From Hamadaea tsunoensis DSM 44101 (GTDB lineage Bacteria; Actinomycetota; Actinomycetes; Mycobacteriales; Micromonosporaceae), in assembly GCF_000428945.1 (NCBI RefSeq), contig NZ_AUAX01000003.1:434001-498000 (forward strand): 64,000 nt of DNA, in the 5' to 3' direction. The translations under genes were made by a program, and so were the position numbers. The first letter of the stretch is position 1. Each line of letters opens with the position of its first letter. The notes beneath the pieces were generated by a model, which was not told the DNA's origin, did not search any database, and was given only the letters and a program-made list of their open reading frames with translations. This document shows, piece by piece, positions 1-7,248 of this stretch.

Positions 1-2
1 CG

Positions 3-626
3 ACCCTCCCGCTCACCGTCGCGGCCCAGACCGTGCAGCGCTCCGCCTATCCCGACGCGTACGCGAAACACGAGCCGCTCGCCACGACGATCGTGAACAC
101 GCTGGCGGACGGGGCAGGTCTGGCCGTCGCCGCTGCTTCGGAGTTGCAGTGCGCCACCGCCGGCGAGATCGCGGCCTCGGGCTGGACGGTTCCGGTCAAG
201 GCGGACATCGTCTCCGGCTGGCGTACGTCCGACCGCCCCACCCACAACGGAGTCGACCTCGGAGCCTCCCGATACACCCGCATTCACGCCGCCGCCGCCG
301 GTGTGGTGATCGTCAGCAAGTGCGACATCGGCAACTGCGACCATGACGGCTCGCCGAGTACCCCCGGTTGCGGCTGGTTCGTGGACATCCTGCACGCTGA
401 CAACGTGATCACCCGCTACTGCCACATGGTGCAGCGCCCGTTCGTCTCCGTGGGCGATCGCGTCACGGTCGGGCAGGTCATCGGCCTCGTCGGCACCTCG
501 GGGCACTCGTCCGGCCCGCACCTGCATTTCGAGACGCACCTCAACGGTGACCGGTCGTTCGACGGCGCGGTCAATCCCGTCCCGTTCATGGCCGCCCGTG
601 GAGTCCCGCTCGGGGCGGCACCGTGA
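3..626 (+). CDS. M23 (LytM-type) peptidase, 5' truncated by the window edge
   Basis: The frame is open from base 3, so the N-terminus lies outside the window; the GTG at 33 is probably internal. The C-terminal half is a LytM/M23 zinc endopeptidase domain. It has the HNGVD motif (HxxxD, bases 243-257) and the HLH motif (bases 519-527), the two metal-binding signatures of the family. Such enzymes cut peptide cross-links in peptidoglycan. A peptidase of this kind next to unknown proteins is common in conjugative or integrative elements of actinomycetes, where it opens the wall for DNA transfer. That role is inferred. The stop overlaps the next start (GTGA), so the two genes are translationally coupled. 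Confidence 0.85.
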   Translation, partial: TLPLTVAAQTVQRSAYPDAYAKHEPLATTIVNTLADGAGLAVAAASELQCATAGEIAASGWTVPVKADIVSGWRTSDRPTHNGVDLGASRYTRIHAAAAGVVIVSKCDIGNCDHDGSPSTPGCGWFVDILHADNVITRYCHMVQRPFVSVGDRVTVGQVIGLVGTSGHSSGPHLHFETHLNGDRSFDGAVNPVPFMAARGVPLGAAP

Positions 627-1225
627 CCGAGTTCGACTTCCACCGCTGGGCCAACGAGTTCCGCCGCGCCCCCGCTCCGATCATTCCTCTACCGGCGCTT
701 CATGTCGCCGCCGCCGACCCCACCGCCCTCCGCGGCAAACGGGTCGTCGTGGGCCTGCCCGGTCACGGCTGGCGTACAGACCTTCGCGCTGACTCCCTGA
801 TCCGCCAGGACGCTCGCAGCCTGGTCCCGGTCCTGCCGGAGGCGGACTGGTACCGCGCGGAGCAGGACCGCGTCGAGGTCTTCGCTCCCCTGATCCCCGC
901 CGAGCGAGTCTGGGTGGAGACCCTGGGTGAGGACATCGCCGAACCCGATCCGGCCGACGCTGTCAGCATGGACAGGCCGCCCGTACGCCCCGCCGTCCAC
1001 GCCGAGGGCGTACCGTTCCTCACCGGCCGCCGCCTCGCCGTGATGACCGAGCGCGCCGACGACTACGTCGCGGAGCGCGATGTCCGGGCCGTCACCGAAG
1101 CACATCGTGGTCTCTCCGCCCCCCAGGTACGCATCGCCACCGAAGGCGACTGGTACCGCTGGGCGTCCACCGGCCTGGTGCCGCCGACGAGAATCGTGCC
1201 GCTCAGCTTGGTGTGGTTGGAGTAA
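623..1225 (+). CDS. Hypothetical protein, probable mobile-element cargo
   Basis: A 200-residue soluble protein that I do not recognise. It starts with GTG inside the stop of the M23 peptidase gene (GTGA overlap), so it belongs to the same operon. No signal peptide or membrane segment is visible. There are two similar short stretches with Asp/Gly-Asp-Trp-Tyr-Arg (EADWYRAE near residue 75 and EGDWYRWAS near 176), which suggests an internal duplication. The 3' end overlaps the end of the convergent downstream gene by 23 bases. Confidence 0.7.
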   Translation: MTEFDFHRWANEFRRAPAPIIPLPALHVAAADPTALRGKRVVVGLPGHGWRTDLRADSLIRQDARSLVPVLPEADWYRAEQDRVEVFAPLIPAERVWVETLGEDIAEPDPADAVSMDRPPVRPAVHAEGVPFLTGRRLAVMTERADDYVAERDVRAVTEAHRGLSAPQVRIATEGDWYRWASTGLVPPTRIVPLSLVWLE

Positions 1226-1754
1226 TCGACACCGAGGGCGACGGAGAAGGATCCGGCAACCGGGAAGCCCCACACACCCGCCAGCCGTCCTGATCTACCA
1301 AAGTAAAGCGCCACTGCATGATGCGCGTACGTACGGTGGTGCCCTGCCCTTGGTTCACCTGCAACTCAACATCAACATATTTACCACCGTCGACCTCGGT
1401 AGATCGGCTAATCACCAGCTGCGTTGCGTAGCCATTGGCCTGTTCGCTTGCTATAAGATCGCTCTCCAACGACTGAACTTCCCCTAGCTGGGGGTTCTTA
1501 CACGAGAAGAGCGCGGCGCGATCGTTGTCTCGCGACACCAAAGCGGCATCTATGTATTGTCGAACAACAACCTTGGCGATCGTTCTATCGATTTTAGTCT
1601 TCTGGTCATATGACCGGAGGGCCAGCCCGGTGCCCACCACGCCCCCCAGCACGACGATGCCTAGCACCGTCAGGACGACTCGCTTAACCCTCGATCTGAA
1701 CACATGGAACATCGTAAACCAGCGGTCCACACTGCCGAAGATCCCGATCGACAC
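1203..1754 (-). CDS. Small membrane-anchored protein with extracytoplasmic C-terminus, lower GC
   Basis: About 183 residues if GTG 1754 is used; ATG 1712 is an alternative giving 169 residues, and the frame is open further upstream to 1919. After a basic stretch (FRSRVKR) comes one membrane segment (VVLTVLGIVVLGG), then an alpha/beta region with conserved-looking DRTIAKVVVRQYIDAALVSRD, and a Pro/Ser/Thr tail. This is the architecture of small Mce-associated or NTF2-like lipid-side proteins that accompany conjugative elements. The family assignment is inference. Base composition is clearly less GC-rich than the surrounding chromosome, which fits horizontal acquisition. Confidence 0.6.
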   Translation of the reverse strand: MSIGIFGSVDRWFTMFHVFRSRVKRVVLTVLGIVVLGGVVGTGLALRSYDQKTKIDRTIAKVVVRQYIDAALVSRDNDRAALFSCKNPQLGEVQSLESDLIASEQANGYATQLVISRSTEVDGGKYVDVELQVNQGQGTTVRTRIMQWRFTLVDQDGWRVCGASRLPDPSPSPSVSITPTTPS

Positions 1755-2061
1755 CCCCGCGCTTGCCGCTTGGGGCTCCGAGAGCCCATTCAGCCATCGG
1801 CAATGCGGTGCATCCCCGGTCAGATTGAACGCGAATATCCAGCACATGATTATCCGATGCCAACACATTGTGCGCCTGCACCCAGTAAATCGATGATCAA
1901 ATCGGCAGAGTAACCGCACTCACCGTCCGCAACGTCGCCTCGGAGACTATGTCCTACCTGTTCAGGCCTGGTTGCCGCGGCACGTCGTAAGCTTCCTTCG
2001 ACGACGCAATAACCTGAAGTATCGTCGCCCAATGCCGTAGATATGTGGGTCGGCCATCTGC

Positions 2062-2067
2062 TACACT
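2062..2067 (+). promoter_or_regulatory. Possible -10 hexamer for the HTH/coiled-coil gene
   Basis: TACACT lies 40 bases before the ATG at 2108 in an otherwise empty 350-base gap that is less GC-rich than average. No convincing -35 is visible 17 bases upstream. A GGGAGAGG ribosome-binding site follows at about 2094-2101. This is a pattern match only. Confidence 0.3.
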
Positions 2068-2107
2068 GTGTCCCGGATTCACCATCCGTCCACGGGAGAG
2101 GCCCTAG

Positions 2108-2989
2108 ATGCGCTCGTACGGCGAAGACTCCGAATACCCGGAAATCATTCGCGCCCGCTGGGCTGCCGAGCAGGATGCTCTCCTCCGGGCCATCGAGCAT
2201 CAGGACGATGAACCACCCTCCCCGAGGTATCCCCGTGATCCTCGTCTTCCGAAGACGGAGAAGGTCGTTCGCATCGAGACCTTCGGCAGCGACGAGGCGC
2301 GCCGGGTGCATCGGCGGTCGCTGATCGTACGCCGTTTCGAGCGCGAGACCGCCCGGCAGATGTCGGAGCGGCGTTCGGGGTTGTTGCGGCGGGTGGAGCT
2401 GGTCAGCGAGGAGGTGGCGATTCTGCGGGGTCTGTTGCAGGGGGCCATCGATCGACGCGACGACGCTGTACGCGACGCGTACCGGCAGGGGTTGAAGCGG
2501 CCGGTGATCGCGGAGGTGGCCGGGGTGAGCACGGCGCAGATCAACAACATCACGAATGGGCGGTTCCCCGCGCGGCGGCATCGGGAGCCGGCCGCCACGC
2601 CGAAGCTGCCGGTACGCGATCCCATGCCGTTGGAACAGTTGGATGAGCTGGCTCATGCCCTCGCCTTGGAGGACGCGATCCAGGAAGAGGTGGCCCGGCA
2701 GGAGGCGGCGCGCGAACTGGCTTCCCGGCAACAGTACGGTCCACCTGGTACGCACAGGCAGCAAACCTCACGCGGCCAGGAGCCGACCGGCCCACACCAA
2801 CAGGAGCCGGCCGCCCCCGACGAGCAGGCGTCGACGGAGTACCAGCCGAAAACCGTTCCTCCCCAGGAAGCCGCCCAGGATGAGCCGGTTCCCGGGGAGA
2901 CGTCTCCCGACCGGCCTGCGCGGCGGAAGAAGTCCCGCCGGCGGAACCCGATTGTGGACGGTGGAGACGTGGCGGGCGTGGTGGCTTAG
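2108..2989 (+). CDS. Coiled-coil protein with central helix-turn-helix-like segment and disordered tail
   Basis: 293 residues. Residues about 60-125 are a charged, predicted coiled-coil helix. Residues about 128-150 (KRPVIAEVAGVSTAQINNITN) resemble a helix-turn-helix with the A-x-x-x-G-V-S turn seen in Xre/resolvase-type DNA binders. The C-terminal 100 residues are rich in Pro, Gln and Glu and end in a basic cluster (RRKKSRRR). A role as a DNA-binding or partition-like protein of the left-hand element is plausible but unproven. ATG is preceded by GGGAGAGG. The next gene begins 10 bases downstream. Confidence 0.65.
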   Translation: MRSYGEDSEYPEIIRARWAAEQDALLRAIEHQDDEPPSPRYPRDPRLPKTEKVVRIETFGSDEARRVHRRSLIVRRFERETARQMSERRSGLLRRVELVSEEVAILRGLLQGAIDRRDDAVRDAYRQGLKRPVIAEVAGVSTAQINNITNGRFPARRHREPAATPKLPVRDPMPLEQLDELAHALALEDAIQEEVARQEAARELASRQQYGPPGTHRQQTSRGQEPTGPHQQEPAAPDEQASTEYQPKTVPPQEAAQDEPVPGETSPDRPARRKKSRRRNPIVDGGDVAGVVA

Positions 2990-2999
2990 GGTCTGTGCC

Positions 3000-3578
3000 A
3001 TGACTGCCCCGACCCCTCAGTCCGAGGCCTGGCTGGAACCGCCGGCCGCAGCCGGGCCGCCGCCCCCGACGTCTCCGTGGACGGTCGGATCCACGCCGAT
3101 TCCGGATGGGGTGGTGATGTTCGGGGCGCTGCTGGTGCTCGGATTCTCGTTCGCACCGTTCGTCGAGTATTACCCCGGTACGCGCAGCGCACGTTCGGCG
3201 AACGCGTGGGAGTGGGCGCCCTTTCTGGCCCCGCTGACCTGGTTCGTCATCGTCGGCGGGCTGGTGCTGCTGGCGTTGGGATTGAATCACGCGCTGGCCG
3301 GCGATCGGAAGGTGTTCGGGTTCCGCACCAGTCAGCTACAGGTTGTCGTGGCGGCGTACACGGCGAGCATTCTGATGGGCTATGCGCTGGTCGAGAAGGA
3401 CCAGTCCGCCTCCGTGAACGTGGACCTGCGCCTTGTCCAGTTGCAGGGCGGGCTGACCGTCACCGGCGCGTTCGCGTGGGGCGGCGTACTCATGGTGGTG
3501 GGGGCGCTGATCGCACTGGTCGGGGCACTGCTCAACGTGCTGCCGATGCCGGTGTTCCGCGATCGGACCGGCGGCTAG
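3000..3578 (+). CDS. Four-helix integral membrane protein, unknown function
   Basis: 192 residues. A Pro-rich N-terminus (about 40 residues) precedes four hydrophobic segments near residues 42-62, 77-100, 113-132 and 150-180. ATG at 3000 was chosen because the open frame further upstream only shadows the previous gene. It lies 10 bases after the upstream stop, so the pair is probably co-transcribed. The stop lies within CTAG, which also supplies the stop of the convergent hydrolase gene, so the two genes share all four bases. Confidence 0.75.
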   Translation: MTAPTPQSEAWLEPPAAAGPPPPTSPWTVGSTPIPDGVVMFGALLVLGFSFAPFVEYYPGTRSARSANAWEWAPFLAPLTWFVIVGGLVLLALGLNHALAGDRKVFGFRTSQLQVVVAAYTASILMGYALVEKDQSASVNVDLRLVQLQGGLTVTGAFAWGGVLMVVGALIALVGALLNVLPMPVFRDRTGG

Positions 3579-4129
3579 GACCACACTTCGTCGAGAAAGG
3601 ACTCGACTGCCGCCGCGACCCGGCCCAGCACTTCGGCCGAGCGCGGAAGCGGCTCCTTCGGCAGGATCATGCCGTGGTTGGCGCCCGCGACCTCGAGGAC
3701 GTGGGGGGTCAGCGTACGCGCGACCTCGCCGTCCCAGACCGGGTCCGCGGTGCCGCCGACCAGGAGGAACGGCGCCTTGGCACGGCGCAACGCGAGGATC
3801 GTCCACTCCTGTTCGAGGTGCGGCGTCAGCCAGATCGCGGGCAGTCCGCGGTCCGCGGCCAGGCCCGCCGCGTACGCGCCGAGCGACTTTCCGGCGATGA
3901 CCGGTCGGGCCACCGCGAATCGGTCCAGCTCCGGCTCCACATGGGAGCGTACCCAGGCGGCGACGTCGTCCGCGTCGATGAAGTCGGGGATCACCCGGGG
4001 CCATTCAATGGCCAGCGTTCGCGCCTGTCTGCGCAGCTCAGCAGCCATCCAGACGTAGTTCAGCAGGGGCGCGTACGGCCCTTGGAAGGCGCCGGGCACA
4101 AGCACGATCCCGTGATCCATGAGCGTCAA
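3575..4129 (-). CDS. Alpha/beta-hydrolase fold protein
   Basis: 184 residues, short for an alpha/beta hydrolase (a minimal fold without a large lid). The nucleophile elbow is GKSLG (Ser near residue 82). The acid is probably the Asp in GGTADPVWD and the base is the His in GANHGM, in the order expected for the catalytic triad. N-terminal GIVLVPGAF gives the oxyanion strand-loop. Substrate cannot be predicted. It converges with the preceding membrane-protein gene and shares a CTAG stop with it. Confidence 0.8.
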   Translation of the reverse strand: MTLMDHGIVLVPGAFQGPYAPLLNYVWMAAELRRQARTLAIEWPRVIPDFIDADDVAAWVRSHVEPELDRFAVARPVIAGKSLGAYAAGLAADRGLPAIWLTPHLEQEWTILALRRAKAPFLLVGGTADPVWDGEVARTLTPHVLEVAGANHGMILPKEPLPRSAEVLGRVAAAVESFLDEVWS

Positions 4130-4199
4130 CGTACGCCTCCTCGATCAGGATATCCACAGGCCCTTGAAGGCCTCCGCCGGTCGCTCTAGCGTCGTTCGC

Positions 4200-4559
4200 A
4201 TGAAGTCGTCTTCCCGGATCGACCTTCAGGGTGTACGCGACGCGGCGCAGACGCTGCGGGTCATCGGCGAGCAGCGGTTCGCCCGTGGCCTGGAGCTCTT
4301 CGAGGGGCACTGCGGCGGGGGCGCCCGATTCGGCCGGGGCAACCCGTCCGGTCCGGTGCGGACGGCGCGGCGGACCATGGACGCGGCCATCGTCGACGTC
4401 GTCGCGCTGGGACACCGGCAGGTGGTCGGCGCGGCGGCCCTGGCGACCACGCTGGAACTCGTCGCGGCCTCGCTCGCCGGGCGGGACGACGTCGAGGCCG
4501 GGCGGATCGGCGAGACGCTCCGCGAGGCGCTCGCGATCGTCCGGGACGGCCGGCCGTGA
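4200..4559 (+). CDS. Small helical protein, unknown function
   Basis: 119 residues, largely Ala/Arg/Glu-rich and predicted all-helical, with no signal peptide or membrane segment. ATG 4200 was chosen because the region upstream is the intergenic space with the divergent hydrolase gene. It overlaps the next gene by GTGA (4556-4559), so the two proteins are probably made in fixed ratio. Pairs of small helical proteins like this are typical of ESX/type VII substrate pairs, but no WXG motif is visible and the suggestion is weak. Confidence 0.65.
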   Translation: MKSSSRIDLQGVRDAAQTLRVIGEQRFARGLELFEGHCGGGARFGRGNPSGPVRTARRTMDAAIVDVVALGHRQVVGAAALATTLELVAASLAGRDDVEAGRIGETLREALAIVRDGRP

Positions 4560-5392
4560 CCGTCTGGCGGGATCAGGACGTTCCCCGGATGTGGCTCGCC
4601 ACCCGGGGCGAGGGCACCTCGCTGGCCTGGGCGCAGGCGGCCGGATGGCAGTCCCTGGCCGATCATCAGCTGGCCGCCCTCTGCTCCCTGCGTACGGTGC
4701 GGGAGGTCTTGACCGAGGCCTGGCCGGCGGCCGGTGACGGGCTCGCTCAGCGCGTGACCGCACGGCTGGACGATCTCATCGCCACGACGGAGCGGCTGGT
4801 GGCCGTGGCCCACGCGAACGCGGCGGCGGCCCGCGACATCGTCGGCGAGCTGGCCGGCGCGCGGACGGATCTGGGCGGTGCGCAGGACGCGTGGGAGCGT
4901 GTGACGGGCGACTGGCCGCCGGAGTGGTGGGCCTCGATGGCCGCGCAGCTCAACACGGAGGCGCGGGAGCGCATGGAGCGCGCGGACGCCGCGGTCGCGG
5001 AGCTGGCGCGGGCCATCGTGGTGCCCGGTGGCCCGCCGCCTCCGCTCGACGACGTGCTCCCCGAGCCGGGGCCGTCCTACCTGCCGCTCGCGACCGACGA
5101 AGGCGCTTACCGACTGCCCGATCATGTCGCGGCGGACGAGGAGTCGGAGCCGGTCGCGGCGGCCGGCGGACCGGCTCGACGGCGGCGAACCGGTCGGCGG
5201 CGGGATTACGCCTGGGAGGTCGCCCGCGGCCCGGAGATGTTGGAGCGCCGGAGCAGCGGTGCGGCAGAGCAGCCGGAACGTACGGACGAGTCGGCGTGGG
5301 ACTGGGTGGGGGATCCGGCCCTCTCCGCGATGCTGATCATGGTGCGGGACGCGGCGCTGGTCGACTTCTCGCTGCGACACGCCGACCTATAG
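4556..5392 (+). CDS. Helical protein with Trp-rich motif and disordered C-terminus
   Basis: 278 residues. Residues about 30-165 form long Ala-rich amphipathic helices. A W-x-x-x-x-G-D-W-P-P-E-W-W cluster near residue 118-128 sits between two of them, a helix-turn-helix hairpin layout reminiscent of, but not matching, WXG/PPE proteins. After residue 165 the protein is Pro- and Arg-rich with an RRRRTGRRRDY basic patch, then a short C-terminal helix. GTG start inside the upstream stop. No homologous family is recognised. Confidence 0.65.
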   Translation: MTVWRDQDVPRMWLATRGEGTSLAWAQAAGWQSLADHQLAALCSLRTVREVLTEAWPAAGDGLAQRVTARLDDLIATTERLVAVAHANAAAARDIVGELAGARTDLGGAQDAWERVTGDWPPEWWASMAAQLNTEARERMERADAAVAELARAIVVPGGPPPPLDDVLPEPGPSYLPLATDEGAYRLPDHVAADEESEPVAAAGGPARRRRTGRRRDYAWEVARGPEMLERRSSGAAEQPERTDESAWDWVGDPALSAMLIMVRDAALVDFSLRHADL

Positions 5393-5427
5393 GGCAAAGC
5401 GGACGGTCCCGCCGGGAGGATGGGGCC

Positions 5428-6969
5428 GTGGACCGCATCGAGCTGCTGATTCTCGCCGTCGCGGCGCTGCTCGTGGCGCTGCCGCTGGCCACCCGGCTCG
5501 ACCTGCCCTATCCGGTGGTGCTGACGGTCGTCGGTGTCGCTGCCGCGCTCATCCCGAGAATGCCGGAAGTGGCGATCAACCCCGAGCTGATCCTGCCGTT
5601 CCTCCTGCCACCGCTGCTGTGGACCTCCGCTACGCGTACGGGGTGGGCGCATGTGCGGACGAATCTGCGGCCGATCCTCATGCTGGCGGTCGCCCTGGTC
5701 GTGGTCAGCGCCTTCGCGGTCGCCGCCGTGCTGACCCGGATGCTCCCGCAGGTTCCGTGGGCGGCCGCGTTCGCGCTGGGGGCCGCGTGCGCGCCGCCCG
5801 ACCCGGTCGCCGCCACCAGCGTCGCCGGGCGGCTCGGCCTGCCGCACCGGATGGTCGCGGTGATCGAGGGCGAGGGGCTCGGCAACGACGCCACCGCCCT
5901 GACTCTGTTCAACACCGCCCTGGCGGCTGCGGCGGTCGGCAGCACGATCTCGTTCGCCACCGTCGGGCGGCAGTTCCTCGCGGCCTCCATCCTCGGCATC
6001 GGCGCCGGCCTCGTGCTCGGCCTGGCCGCCGGCAAGATCCTCGACTGGCTCAGCGACCCGATCCTGGCCGGCGCGTTCACCGTGGTCCTGCCGTTCGGCG
6101 CGTACGCGGCCGGTGAGGAGATCGGCGGTTCGGGCGTCCTGGCGGTGCTGGCGATCGGGCTGTTCCTCGGCAGCGCCTCCTACCGGGTGCTCGACGCGGA
6201 GTCGCGGCTGATCGGTTCGGCCTTCTGGGCCACGATCGACCTGCTGCTCACCTCGGTCGCGTTCATCCTCATCGGGCTCGAACTGCGTCCGGTGATCGCC
6301 GATCTCGGCGGCGACCTGTGGCCCAAGATCGGTATCGGGGTCGTGGTGACCGCCGTGCTGATGGGCGTACGCATGGCGTGGCTTCTGCTGGTGGGCCTGG
6401 TGGCGCAACGGTTCCTCAACAATGCCGTGCCCGCGAACTGGCGGGAGGCGACCGTGCTGGGCTGGGCCGGGATGCGCGGCGTGGTGACGGTGGCCGCGGC
6501 GCTGTCGCTGCCGGCCACGGTTCCCGCCCGCGGCACCTTGATCCTCATCGCGTTCGTCGTGGTGCTCGGCACCCTGATCCTGCCCGGCGCCACGCTTCCC
6601 TGGCTGGTACGCAAGCTCGGTGTGGGTACGGCGGACCCGGACGCGGCCCTGCGCGAAGTGGCCGTACGCGTCGTCGGCGCCATGAACGAGCGGATCACGG
6701 AGCTTCAGGCGGACGGCGATCTGGACGAGGACAGCGCGCAACGCTGGCGGGAACGGTGCCGGCGGATCGTGACGGCGGTCAGTCACAGCCCGGAGACCGA
6801 AAGCCTCATCCAGGAACGGGCGCGGTTCCGGCACATGCGCCGGGTCAACCTCGAACTGCACTCGGCCGCCCAGGCGGAGGCGCTGCGCATGCGGGCGGAC
6901 GGCGACATAGATCCGTCCGCAGTGGAACGGATCTTGCATCTGATCGACCGGCAGATCGCGAACACGTGA
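5428..6969 (+). CDS. CPA1-family Na+(K+)/H+ antiporter
   Basis: 513 residues with about 11-12 transmembrane segments in the first 400 residues. The CPA1 ion-binding Asn-Asp pair is visible at residues 153-154 within EGLGNDATAL. An earlier cation-path motif reads APPDPVAATSV (residues about 126-136). A 100-residue cytoplasmic tail follows, helical and charged, likely regulatory. The protein exchanges Na+ or K+ for protons across the membrane for pH and salt homeostasis. The start is GTG with GGGAGGA (5414-5420) eight bases upstream. The ATG/GTG codons further upstream belong to the previous gene in another frame. Confidence 0.93.
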   Translation: MDRIELLILAVAALLVALPLATRLDLPYPVVLTVVGVAAALIPRMPEVAINPELILPFLLPPLLWTSATRTGWAHVRTNLRPILMLAVALVVVSAFAVAAVLTRMLPQVPWAAAFALGAACAPPDPVAATSVAGRLGLPHRMVAVIEGEGLGNDATALTLFNTALAAAAVGSTISFATVGRQFLAASILGIGAGLVLGLAAGKILDWLSDPILAGAFTVVLPFGAYAAGEEIGGSGVLAVLAIGLFLGSASYRVLDAESRLIGSAFWATIDLLLTSVAFILIGLELRPVIADLGGDLWPKIGIGVVVTAVLMGVRMAWLLLVGLVAQRFLNNAVPANWREATVLGWAGMRGVVTVAAALSLPATVPARGTLILIAFVVVLGTLILPGATLPWLVRKLGVGTADPDAALREVAVRVVGAMNERITELQADGDLDEDSAQRWRERCRRIVTAVSHSPETESLIQERARFRHMRRVNLELHSAAQAEALRMRADGDIDPSAVERILHLIDRQIANT

Positions 6970-6982
6970 CCCGCCGACCAGA

Positions 6983-7096
6983 TCACTGTTTCGGTCGGTT
7001 GGCCAGCCGGACGATCAGCACGACGCCGGCGACGACGGCCGTGGCGACGACCATGCAGCACAGCAGGGCGATCACGTGCCAGGGTTTCAGGGCCAC
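6983..7096 (-). CDS. Single-span membrane microprotein (37 residues)
   Basis: Reads V(M)ALKPWHVIALL...LANRPKQ: a short N-terminus with Lys-Pro-Trp-His, one hydrophobic helix of about 22 residues, and a basic tail. GTG start is preceded by a near-perfect GAGGAGGT seven to fourteen bases upstream, the strongest reason to believe it is translated. It converges with the antiporter gene, 13 bases away. Small proteins beginning with KPWH and one span are frequent in Micromonosporaceae as far as I recall; function is unknown. Confidence 0.7.
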   Translation of the reverse strand: MALKPWHVIALLCCMVVATAVVAGVVLIVRLANRPKQ

Positions 7097-7248
7097 GGCG
7101 TACCTCCTCGTCGGTGTCACACAGGCTAACGAATCGGGCATCGGACGCAGGAGTCGGCAACAGATCGGGAGGGGGCGCGCGGCGTGACACGCCGATGACT
7201 TCCGCGTGCGCTACCGTCTTGGCCGGAACAGATGGGAGGCGGTCCAGC

